A stretch of 10,050 bases of DNA, taken from contig NZ_CP125948.1 in the NCBI RefSeq assembly GCF_030064165.1, positions 1 to 10,050 on the forward strand. The letters run 5' to 3'. A model generated the notes under the pieces. That model saw nothing but the letters and a program-made list of their open reading frames with translations, was not told the DNA's origin and did no database searches. The number at the start of each line of letters is the position of its first letter. Positions within the stretch are counted from its first letter, which is position 1. This DNA is from Comamonas resistens. Its GTDB lineage: Bacteria > Pseudomonadota > Gammaproteobacteria > Burkholderiales > Burkholderiaceae_C. This document shows positions 4,906-9,967 of the stretch, in pieces. Position numbers and translations under genes: made by a program.

Positions 4906-5526
4906 TTAGTCATCCAACTCTATTTCATCATCAAATGATTCTTCACTATTTTGGAAGCTAACTGAAATTATCCCTGTATTTTCTGGCTCTGCAAGATATA
5001 TACCTTCTTTATTAAGAAACTCATTAATATATGATGAATTTATTTTTTTTATATATTTGTCGTAATTCTCAGAGAAGTTTTTATTGAAATTTTGTTTGTC
5101 AATAATTATTGATGCTGAGGATTGAGCCGCAATGTTGTTTTCATGTGCAAAATTCATAAAATCATAACAAATTATTGATTTAAACAGATCCGAGATATCT
5201 TTTTCAGAATAGCCAAAATCTTTAAGCCTAGTTTTGTATATTCCTAATACTTCATTTTTCTTATTATTGTCAAGAGGTGATATTGAATTAATTATTTTTT
5301 CTATGTCATCGCTTTTGAAAAGCGCGTCGAATTTATCATAAATAGATTTTCTATGGACATGGACACAAAAACAGATGAAGGCTGTTAAAGCAATTGTCGG
5401 CCATGTGAATTCTATAAGCAAATATATATAGAATCCAATTATGGCTAATCCTAGAATAAAAGTTAATAAACTTTTAGCATAGGCTGCTATTATTAGCAGA
5501 AAAATTATACCAACTATAAAGCCCAT
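4906..5526 (-). CDS. Membrane protein of the AAA+ operon (206 aa), acidic C-terminal tail
   Basis: Last gene of the leftward operon. It has three probable N-terminal TM helices (about 2-16, 19-38 and 42-56) and a basic HVHRK edge. A cytoplasmic domain of about 145 residues follows, mostly helical and rich in Lys, Asn, Asp and Ser (motifs DIEKIIN 74-80 and GYSEKDISDLFKSIICYDFM 105-124). It ends in an acidic tail, SEESFDDEIELDD (194-206), that resembles the end of the 117-aa protein. It starts 1 nt after the stop of the 123-aa gene (TAAAATG) and has no Shine-Dalgarno sequence, so it should be translationally coupled. I do not recognise the family. By location it is a membrane partner or substrate of the AAA+ ATPase. 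Confidence 0.75.
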   Translation of the reverse strand: MGFIVGIIFLLIIAAYAKSLLTFILGLAIIGFYIYLLIEFTWPTIALTAFICFCVHVHRKSIYDKFDALFKSDDIEKIINSISPLDNNKKNEVLGIYKTRLKDFGYSEKDISDLFKSIICYDFMNFAHENNIAAQSSASIIIDKQNFNKNFSENYDKYIKKINSSYINEFLNKEGIYLAEPENTGIISVSFQNSEESFDDEIELDD

Positions 5527-5527
5527 T

Positions 5528-5899
5528 TTATTTGTTGTACTCGAATTTAATTATCTTTTCTGTTTTTATTCTATCGGTCGAATATTCATCTAAGTGATGA
5601 ATGTAATAGCTTGGTCTGCCTGATAAATTCTCCTTTAATAATTCTCCGTTCTTGTTTTTGAAATATAATTCTCCGACAAACCTGAATTCATTATCATTTA
5701 TGTACTCAACACCAACTTCTCCTGCAATAAATGATATTTCTTTGTCTTTCTCAGACTTTTCGACGAACTTGTCTAGTTTTTCAGATAAAGAACTCATATA
5801 ATCTTCTAAAGAAGACTGAGAGCTCTTTAGAATTAAATTATTTGCTTCCTCTGCTGCTGTAAAAATATCTTTTAAATTTAATGGCAATTCTTTTTTCAT
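5528..5899 (-). CDS. Small soluble protein of the AAA+ operon (123 aa)
   Basis: Third gene of the operon. Residues 8-52 are predicted helical and charged (NLKDIFTAAEEANNLILKSS, then LEDYMSSLSEKLDKFVEKSE), suited to coiled-coil contact. Residues 55-121 alternate hydrophobic and polar residues as in a small beta sheet (VGVEYINDNEFRFVGELYF). There is no TM segment or signal peptide. The ATG follows three tandem copies of a 5-bp unit and lacks a clear Shine-Dalgarno sequence, again suggesting coupling. Family unknown; it could be an adaptor between the ATPase and the membrane proteins. Confidence 0.75.
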   Translation of the reverse strand: MKKELPLNLKDIFTAAEEANNLILKSSQSSLEDYMSSLSEKLDKFVEKSEKDKEISFIAGEVGVEYINDNEFRFVGELYFKNKNGELLKENLSGRPSYYIHHLDEYSTDRIKTEKIIKFEYNK

Positions 5900-5918
5900 A
5901 ATTAGCTTAGCTTAGCTT
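5900..5918 (-). repeat. 5-bp tandem repeat (TAAGC) between two operon genes
   Basis: On the minus strand CTAAGCTAAGCTAAGCTAA links the 117-aa and 123-aa genes. The stop codon of the first gene lies in the first unit. Gain or loss of a unit would leave the protein unchanged but alter the spacing to the next ATG by 5 nt. Confidence 0.7.
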
Positions 5919-6265
5919 AGTTCAAGTTCCAGTTCGTCAGAGATATCTACTTGATTTCCTTGGCTTTTTTCAAGTTTTTTGCGAATTTTTTCAGGAAGCT
6001 GGTCTACTGTTATAGTTTTTGTTGTTACTGTTTCCTGCCATTGGCCTTGATCGTTTTTTGAGTAAAACTTATAAGCTGCCTTTATTCCTTCTCTCCAATC
6101 AAGACCTGATTTGATATAGGCAGTAAATCCAACAATTGCCGCTTTAACTACTTCCTTAACCTTCTGAACTGCTTTAGATAAGTAAAGTTTTATCTTATCC
6201 CAGAATGTTATGGCTATTGCTGCTGCACCAATAGCTAGACCTGCAATTAAAAGTAGAGGTATCAT
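5912..6265 (-). CDS. Small single-TM protein of the AAA+ operon (117 aa), acidic C-terminal tail
   Basis: Second gene of the operon. Residues 2-21 form one very hydrophobic N-terminal TM helix. A long Lys-rich amphipathic helix follows (23-52, DKIKLYLSKAVQKVKEVVKA), then a probable beta segment with FYSKNDQGQWQETVTTKTI (67-85). Next comes a charged PEKIRKKLEK helix. The end is acidic, VDISDELELELS (106-117). Few basic residues flank the TM on its N side, which suggests the bulk stays in the cytoplasm where the ATPase acts. AGGA 7 nt before the ATG is a good ribosome-binding site and overlaps the end of the ATPase gene (8-bp gap). Family unknown. Confidence 0.75.
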   Translation of the reverse strand: MIPLLLIAGLAIGAAAIAITFWDKIKLYLSKAVQKVKEVVKAAIVGFTAYIKSGLDWREGIKAAYKFYSKNDQGQWQETVTTKTITVDQLPEKIRKKLEKSQGNQVDISDELELELS

Positions 6266-6273
6266 TTATTTTC

Positions 6274-7185
6274 CTATTTAATAATCTGCGAAGCTTCTTC
6301 TTTGCTTAAAATCCGTGTAAAAGTTTCTGCGTTTGATAAATTTGCATTTTTGCTTTGCTTTATCTTTGATATTTCTGTAATGATAATGTCATTATTTATG
6401 GAGAAAGATTTACTCTCAACTGCTGAATATGCAGCTAATAGTGTGCTCTTTTTTATATCTGCGGGACTCATTCCTTCTGATTCAGCAGAAAGAGTTGAGA
6501 GTTCTATGCTTGAATGATATTTCTTCGGTATATATCGTTCGAACAATTTATGTCTAGCTTCTGAATCTGGTAGATCTATGTGAATATGTCTATTTATTCT
6601 TCTCATAAAGGCTGGATCGTAGTTGCTAACAAAGTTTGTTGCAAATATTAGATAGCCTTTGAAATCATTTAATATATTCAGCAAAACAGAACGTGTTTGA
6701 TTTACACTAGTATCAGTGGAGCTACTCATATTGGTAACTCTTTTGCTAAGCATTGCATCTGCTTCATCAAAAAATATTATGCAGTCGTCTGAATTTGATG
6801 CAAAGTCGAAAACTTTTTTTAGATTCTTTGGTGTTTCTCCAACATATTTACTCTCTATTTCAGAGTAATCCACTGATAATATTTTTTTTCCAAGTTTATT
6901 GGCTATTGCATGTGCAATAGATGTTTTTCCTGTTCCAGGAGGACCGTACAGATTTAATATAAAAGAGTCAGATAAGTCATGAGTCTCTTTGAAGCACATA
7001 TCCTCTGCAATAAATTTTAGGTTTTTTTGTAAATTTATTAGAGAGTTTATGTCATCTAACGAGTTTTTGCTTATTATTAATTCTGAAAAATTGAATTTTG
7101 GATCGGTTAAATGAAACTCTGGAGATTTTGATTTGTTTTTAGACTGATCTTCAGTTTTTTTTTCTATTTCTGAACCGATTGGCAT
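6274..7185 (-). CDS. AAA+ ATPase (classic AAA clade) heading a four-gene operon
   Basis: A 303-residue protein with one full AAA module. It shows Walker A GPPGTGKT (81-88), a pore-loop motif KYVGE (114-118 region) of the substrate-threading AAA group, Walker B IIFFDEAD (136-143) and sensor 1 ATN (182-184). It has a second region of homology with DPAFMRRINR (190-199; R195/R196 as arginine fingers) and a sensor-2-side GMSPADIKK (238-246). The first 45 residues are charged and disordered-looking, without a known recognition domain, so the substrate cannot be named. All catalytic residues are present. Such ATPases form hexamers that unfold or remodel proteins. Both membrane proteins downstream have acidic tails that could be recognised by it. 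The ATG has no strong Shine-Dalgarno sequence. Base composition is far more AT-rich than the backbone, a sign of transfer. Confidence 0.9.
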   Translation of the reverse strand: MPIGSEIEKKTEDQSKNKSKSPEFHLTDPKFNFSELIISKNSLDDINSLINLQKNLKFIAEDMCFKETHDLSDSFILNLYGPPGTGKTSIAHAIANKLGKKILSVDYSEIESKYVGETPKNLKKVFDFASNSDDCIIFFDEADAMLSKRVTNMSSSTDTSVNQTRSVLLNILNDFKGYLIFATNFVSNYDPAFMRRINRHIHIDLPDSEARHKLFERYIPKKYHSSIELSTLSAESEGMSPADIKKSTLLAAYSAVESKSFSINNDIIITEISKIKQSKNANLSNAETFTRILSKEEASQIIK

Positions 7186-7340
7186 GATGGATGATGTGAC
7201 GGTTATTTTTTGACTCTTCTTTGTAACACAAAAAACAAATCATTTTTTTGCATTTAAATTTAGCTTGTTATTACTTTTATTAATAAAGAGGTTTTAATTT
7301 TCTACGCCATTGCAACTGAATTTATGTGCTCCGATGTTCT
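7186..7340 (-). promoter_or_regulatory. AT-rich leader/promoter region of the AAA+ operon
   Basis: About 155 bp of AT-rich DNA upstream of the ATPase gene. It includes the perfect 12-bp palindrome TTTATTAATAAA (7276-7287), a possible operator, and long A/T runs. I see no convincing pair of -35/-10 boxes. The region ends where GC-rich backbone DNA (the toxin remnant) resumes, so it also holds the right edge of the inserted cassette. Confidence 0.4.
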
Positions 7341-7439
7341 GTGAAAAAAATACTAATGAACTTCATAGATACCGATAAATCGACTCAGCAACGCGACATA
7401 GAAAAAGCTCAAGCCATGGTGCAAGAGCTGAAAGGGTGA
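7341..7439 (+). pseudogene. 3' remnant of a HigB/RelE-type toxin gene
   Basis: The frame ends in DKSTQQRDIEKAQAMVQELK. This matches the C-terminal signature of HigB-type killer proteins (typically GGDKSTQ..DI..A), followed 4 nt later by its antitoxin gene. The first two thirds of the toxin, including the catalytic region, are absent and replaced by the AT-rich cassette. The GTG at 7341 and ATG at 7356 could only give a peptide of about 30 residues. The true junction is probably near 7360, where similarity to the toxin begins. Confidence 0.75.
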
Positions 7440-7443
7440 AGAG

Positions 7444-7764
7444 ATGAACTCTGCTGCTTTTGAAAAATTTGGCATCAAGGCCTTCGACGCTGCCGATTAC
7501 TTGCAATCTGATGAAGATTGCGCCGCATACCTTCAAGCCTGTCTGGAACAAGAACCGGGCAACGCTGCACTATTCACCAAAGCACTGGGAGACATTGCCC
7601 GTGCACGCGGGATGATGCAGCTTGCAAAAGACACTGGACTCACTCGCGAAGGGCTCTACAAGTCACTGAACGAGCAAGGCAACCCAAGCTTTTCAACCGT
7701 CATGAAAGTGATGAACGCCCTTGGACTGCAAATGAACATCGGCCCTCAGTTGTCAGCTGGATGA
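7444..7764 (+). CDS. higA: HigA-type antitoxin, orphaned from its toxin
   Basis: A 106-residue addiction-module antidote of the type paired with HigB-like killers. The C-terminal half holds the Cro/XRE-like helix-turn-helix: LAKDTGLTREGLYKSLNEQG (about 60-79), then NPSFSTVMKVMNALGLQM. In the intact pair it would bind the toxin and repress the operon. Here the toxin is truncated, so the protein may be a relic, a free repressor, or an anti-addiction factor against a related module in the host. It follows the toxin remnant by 4 nt and ends in a very strong terminator at 7778-7813. Length is normal for the family. Confidence 0.85.
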   Translation: MNSAAFEKFGIKAFDAADYLQSDEDCAAYLQACLEQEPGNAALFTKALGDIARARGMMQLAKDTGLTREGLYKSLNEQGNPSFSTVMKVMNALGLQMNIGPQLSAG

Positions 7765-7777
7765 AGTGAGTTCAAGT

Positions 7778-7813
7778 CAACAAAAAAGGCGCTTTGAAGC
7801 GCCTTTTTTGTTG
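7778..7813. terminator. Strong bidirectional terminator after higA
   Basis: A 17-bp perfect stem with a 2-nt loop; its core is AAAAAAGGCGCTT / AAGCGCCTTTTTT. The A- and T-runs make it work in both directions. It abuts the left arm of the Xer-like site 2. Confidence 0.9.
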
Positions 7814-7841
7814 CCAGAGATAATAGAAAGTTATGGTGAGT
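7813..7841 (+). other. Candidate Xer (dif/cer-like) recombination site 2
   Basis: GCCAGAGATAA (7813-7823), core TAGAAAG, TTATGGTGAGT (7831-7841). The right arm and its flank equal those of site 1; the left arm keeps only GATAA. The core is the exact reverse complement of site 1's CTTTCTA. It sits exactly between the terminators of two toxin-antitoxin modules, the position pdif sites take in modular plasmids. Confidence 0.4.
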
Positions 7842-7951
7842 AGCAAAAAGCTCCTTAAAAGGCGCTTTTTTGAATGTTCGATCTAGACCGCTGCGAGGCG
7901 AGAAACCGTGTCGGGATACTTCTCCACCAGCCGGATCAGCAAGGCAGCTTG
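7831..7951 (+). repeat. 121-bp perfect direct repeat, copy 2
   Basis: Identical to 3998-4118. Here the antitoxin gene continues intact beyond the repeat, so this is the parental context and copy 1 the truncated duplicate. Confidence 0.95.
7844..7871. terminator. Terminator of the minus-strand toxin-antitoxin operon
   Basis: Same imperfect stem with flanking A/T runs as at 4011-4038, located 12 bp past the antitoxin stop codon. Confidence 0.65.
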
Positions 7952-8197
7952 CGCATTCGGCGCAGCCCTGCCTTGCTCCCAATTCTCCAAGGTTCGGGTT
8001 TTTGTCCTCAGGTAGCTGGCGAAGACGGGCCTAGAAAGATTCAAACGTTCCCGAATCGACTTGAGTTCGGCAGAGGTGATGGTGACTTCAGGCTTCAGCT
8101 CCACCTCGTGGGTTCGCAGCGTGCGCTTTCCTGCACGTGCACTCGCTAGTGCATCAAAGCCTTCGCTGAGTTCTGCAAAGAGATCACGCTTGGTCAT
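7883..8197 (-). CDS. higA: HigA-2-like (NadS-type) XRE antitoxin
   Basis: A 104-residue antitoxin. The N-terminus (1-35, MTKRDLFAELSEGFDALASA and following) is the toxin-wrapping and self-regulating segment typical of HigA-2. TITSAELKSIRERLNLSRPV to TLENWEQG (about 39-75) is the XRE helix-turn-helix. It ends in a helix with KYPDTVSRLAAV. Start: GGAGG lies 7 nt before this ATG, and the ATGA overlap with the toxin stop (8194-8197) shows the usual toxin-then-antitoxin order. A longer frame upstream lies inside the toxin gene and is rejected as start. The protein should neutralise the toxin and repress the shared promoter. Confidence 0.9.
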   Translation of the reverse strand: MTKRDLFAELSEGFDALASARAGKRTLRTHEVELKPEVTITSAELKSIRERLNLSRPVFASYLRTKTRTLENWEQGRAAPNAQAALLIRLVEKYPDTVSRLAAV

Positions 8198-8532
8198 TTT
8201 CTGGCCTCCAATTCGGTTTTCAAAAGCTGCTTCAGGATCGCTTTCTGCTTTGGTGTCAGGTTCTCTAACTCGTCCTTGTCGTACAGAGTGAAGAGCCAAA
8301 ACTGCGGACCACCGCTCCACCAGTAGTAGATGACCCGTAACCCGCCGCGAGTTCCTTTGCCTCTGCGTGGATCACCATGGCGCACCTTGCGCAGCCCGCC
8401 GGTGCCTTCGATCATGTCGCCCGCTTCAGGGTTCTTGAGCAAGCGCTCTTGGAACTCCTTGAACTCGTCATCGTTGAGGTAGGTGGCTCTGTTTCGCTCG
8501 AAGGCAGGCAATTCAACGAAGACGGCTTTCAT
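8194..8532 (-). CDS. higB: HigB-2-like RelE-superfamily mRNA interferase toxin
   Basis: A 112-residue toxin resembling HigB-2 of Vibrio cholerae: MKAVFVELPAF start, GDMIEGTGGLRKVRHG (about 38-53), GTRGGLRVIYYWW (about 59-71), FTLYDKDELENLTPKQK (about 79-95). Toxins of this family cleave mRNA on the ribosome. The basic GLRKVR and GLRVIYY segments are conserved and present, so it looks active. The ATG at 8532 is preferred to an ATG 54 bp upstream because it gives the family's N-terminus and leaves the operator palindrome (8544-8558) outside the gene. There is no clear Shine-Dalgarno sequence; a TACAAT box lies so close to the ATG that the mRNA may be nearly leaderless. Confidence 0.9.
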   Translation of the reverse strand: MKAVFVELPAFERNRATYLNDDEFKEFQERLLKNPEAGDMIEGTGGLRKVRHGDPRRGKGTRGGLRVIYYWWSGGPQFWLFTLYDKDELENLTPKQKAILKQLLKTELEARK

Positions 8533-8543
8533 TTGGATTATTG

Positions 8544-8558
8544 TACGCAAGTTGCGTA
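8544..8558. promoter_or_regulatory. Operator palindrome of the higBA-like operon
   Basis: TACGCAAgTTGCGTA is a perfect 7-1-7 inverted repeat directly upstream of the toxin start. It overlaps the candidate -10 box (TACAAT on the minus strand). It is the expected binding site for the antitoxin's helix-turn-helix. Confidence 0.65.
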
Positions 8559-8559
8559 T

Positions 8560-8630
8560 CTTTTGAGGAGAAAGGCACCGAACCATTTTTTGAGCGCCTG
8601 CTAAAATTTGCGATACATGTATCTCAAAAG
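8560..8630. promoter_or_regulatory. Divergent promoter region between two toxin-antitoxin operons
   Basis: CTTTTGAG (8560-8567) and CTCAAAAG (8623-8630) form an 8-bp inverted pair around the region. GATACATGTATC (8612-8623) is a perfect palindrome just before the RHH antitoxin gene, with TAAAAT (8602-8607) as a candidate -10. The palindrome is the likely RHH operator. GTATC precedes both arms. Confidence 0.5.
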
Positions 8631-8638
8631 GTGGCGCT

Positions 8639-8866
8639 ATGGCCGTTTCACTACGTTTGCCTGAAGACCTGAGTCAGCGCCTGAGCAATTTGGCAGCGCA
8701 AACAGGCCGCTCCAAGACCTTCTACATGCTCGAAGCCATCAAGCAGCACATTGATGACCTGGAAGACTTGTACCTGGCAGAGCAGCGCTTGCTGGACGTG
8801 CGTGCTGGGCGCGCGGTGACGCATTCAATCGATGACGTGGAGCGCAGTCTTGGCTTGGCGCATTGA
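8639..8866 (+). CDS. relB: RHH (CopG/RelB-type) antitoxin
   Basis: A 75-residue ribbon-helix-helix protein. AVSLRLPEDLSQRLSNLAAQ (2-21) gives the beta strand and first helix, and TGRSKTFYMLEAIKQHID (22-39) the second helix. The C-terminal half (YLAEQRLLDVRAGRAVTHSI) is the toxin-binding tail. It should dimerise on the palindrome 8612-8623 and repress the operon. AAAGGTGG upstream of the ATG is a good ribosome-binding site. It overlaps the toxin gene by 17 bp (or 35 bp with the toxin's alternative start), the normal order for relBE-type pairs. Confidence 0.9.
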   Translation: MAVSLRLPEDLSQRLSNLAAQTGRSKTFYMLEAIKQHIDDLEDLYLAEQRLLDVRAGRAVTHSIDDVERSLGLAH

Positions 8867-9110
8867 GTTTGAAGACACCGCTCTCAAAGAGCTGGCTAAG
8901 CTGGACAAACAAGTAGCCCGACGCATCCTAGCCTTCCTGCGGGAGCGGGTGGCAGTGCTTGATGATCCGCCCAGCGTGGGGGAGGCTTTAAAGGGCTCAA
9001 CGCTGGGGGAGTTCTGGAAATACCGCATGGGCGGCTGCCGCATCATCACCAGCATCGAGGATGGTGTTATGCGGATTTTGGTGTTGAAGGTGGGCAACCA
9101 AAGTAAATGA
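8850..9110 (+). CDS. relE: RelE-type mRNA interferase toxin
   Basis: An 86-residue RelE/ParE-superfamily toxin: AWRIEFEDTALKELAKLDKQ (2-21), VARRILAFLRERV, then LGEFWKYRMGGCRIITSIED (about 53-72) and a final VLKVGNQSK. YRMGGCRII is the conserved arginine-containing strand of RelE proteins. The TTG at 8850 is chosen because GGAG lies 8 nt before it and family members start with (M)AWRIEF. An ATG at 8832 in the same frame adds six residues and is the alternative. Its stop codon lies within the palindrome shared with the convergent partition operon. Both genes of the pair look intact. Confidence 0.85.
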   Translation: MAWRIEFEDTALKELAKLDKQVARRILAFLRERVAVLDDPPSVGEALKGSTLGEFWKYRMGGCRIITSIEDGVMRILVLKVGNQSK

Positions 9111-9140
9111 TCTTTTACTCACATGAGTAAAAGATCATTT
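9105..9140. terminator. Shared palindrome between convergent relE and partition genes
   Basis: A 17-bp perfect stem (9105-9121 with 9124-9140) with a 2-nt loop contains both stop codons (relE 9108-9110; RHH partition gene 9135-9137). It reads nearly the same on both strands and should act as a terminator in both directions, though it lacks the usual U-tract. It includes ACTC (9117-9120) and GAGT (9125-9128). Confidence 0.7.
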
Positions 9141-9338
9141 GATGTGTGATTCCATCGCCTGCTGGATCAGCTCTTTGAGCGACAAGCCACGCTTGATGGC
9201 TTCCATGCGCCAGTGCTGCCGAGTCTCTTTTTCCACTTCAATATTCACGCGCACCAGCTCTGCGGGAGAGGGTTTGGAGACTTCTTTGACGGGCACGCTA
9301 CCGCGCACCTTGTTCAATGGTTTAACTGTTAAAGCCAT
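9135..9338 (-). CDS. RHH centromere-binding partition protein (ParG/type Ib ParB-like)
   Basis: A 67-residue protein. The first 25 residues are basic and flexible (VKPLNKVRGSVPVKEVSKPS), as in ParG, where this tail stimulates the ATPase. Residues 30-67 form a ribbon-helix-helix: VRVNIEVEKETRQHWRMEAI, then KRGLSLKELIQQAMES. It overlaps the parA end by 10 bp and has GGA 7 nt before the ATG, so it is translated from the parA mRNA. In type Ib systems this protein binds the centromere and represses the operon. An orphan RHH regulator is the alternative, made unlikely by the overlap. Confidence 0.85.
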   Translation of the reverse strand: MALTVKPLNKVRGSVPVKEVSKPSPAELVRVNIEVEKETRQHWRMEAIKRGLSLKELIQQAMESHIK

Positions 9339-9967
9339 TTTGCTTCCTTGAGTTCTTGAACGACTGCCTGCACCTCTTCTTTGGCTTTGGCATCGCTGTA
9401 GTCGAGCACGGATCGTCCATCGGTCATGGCGGTGGCAAACACCGCTCGATTGCCGATAGACGTCTCCAGCTTTTCAATTCCTTCGTATGTGTTCCATTCA
9501 CCGCTTTTGACCAGCTTGGAAAGCTTTGTTGCTCCGCTGGTTCGGTTGACCAGGAATGCTGCATCAATCTCTCCGCCCATATCTCGTTTGGCCTGAATGA
9601 GCTTGACGGCTGCGCCGCTGGCCCAGAGATCAGCCCCTGATGGCTGGATCACCAGCAGGGCAACATGCGAGGCCCGAACAATCGCAGCGCTCATAGACTC
9701 CGCTTTGGCCGGACTGTCGATGATGGCGATCTCTGCATTGATGCCACTGAGCGAAGAGGCCAGCATCTGAGGCCGATCGACGCCAAGCACCGGGGGAAGG
9801 TCTGCATCCTCGGGGCTTGCATCACGCCAGTCGCGTGCAGTGCCTTGTGGGTCACAGTCCAAGAGCACCACACGCTTGCCCTCTCGGTGTAAAGCTGTGG
9901 CCAAGTTGGTAGCCACCGTACTTTTGCCTGTCCCACCCTTTTCATTGAGCACAGAGATGATCTTCAT
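9329..9967 (-). CDS. parA: ParA-family partition ATPase (type Ib, ParF-like)
   Basis: A 212-residue deviant-Walker ATPase. It shows KGGTGKST (10-17) with the signature Lys10, Walker A' LLDCDPQGTA (35-44), Walker B IAIIDSPA (80-87), and LLVIQPSGADLWAS (104-117). There is no N-terminal helix-turn-helix, which defines the short type Ib class whose partner is a small RHH protein, here encoded directly downstream. It moves plasmid copies over the nucleoid by ATP-dependent DNA binding. The start matches the family (MKIISVLNEKGG). No strong Shine-Dalgarno sequence is visible. All catalytic motifs are intact. Confidence 0.95.
   Translation of the reverse strand: MKIISVLNEKGGTGKSTVATNLATALHREGKRVVLLDCDPQGTARDWRDASPEDADLPPVLGVDRPQMLASSLSGINAEIAIIDSPAKAESMSAAIVRASHVALLVIQPSGADLWASGAAVKLIQAKRDMGGEIDAAFLVNRTSGATKLSKLVKSGEWNTYEGIEKLETSIGNRAVFATAMTDGRSVLDYSDAKAKEEVQAVVQELKEAKWL

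Noticed and set aside
8195..8320. Upstream extension of the minus-strand antitoxin by 41 codons.
   Set aside because: The extension lies inside the toxin gene; the internal ATG has a GGAGG and the ATGA overlap typical of this module.
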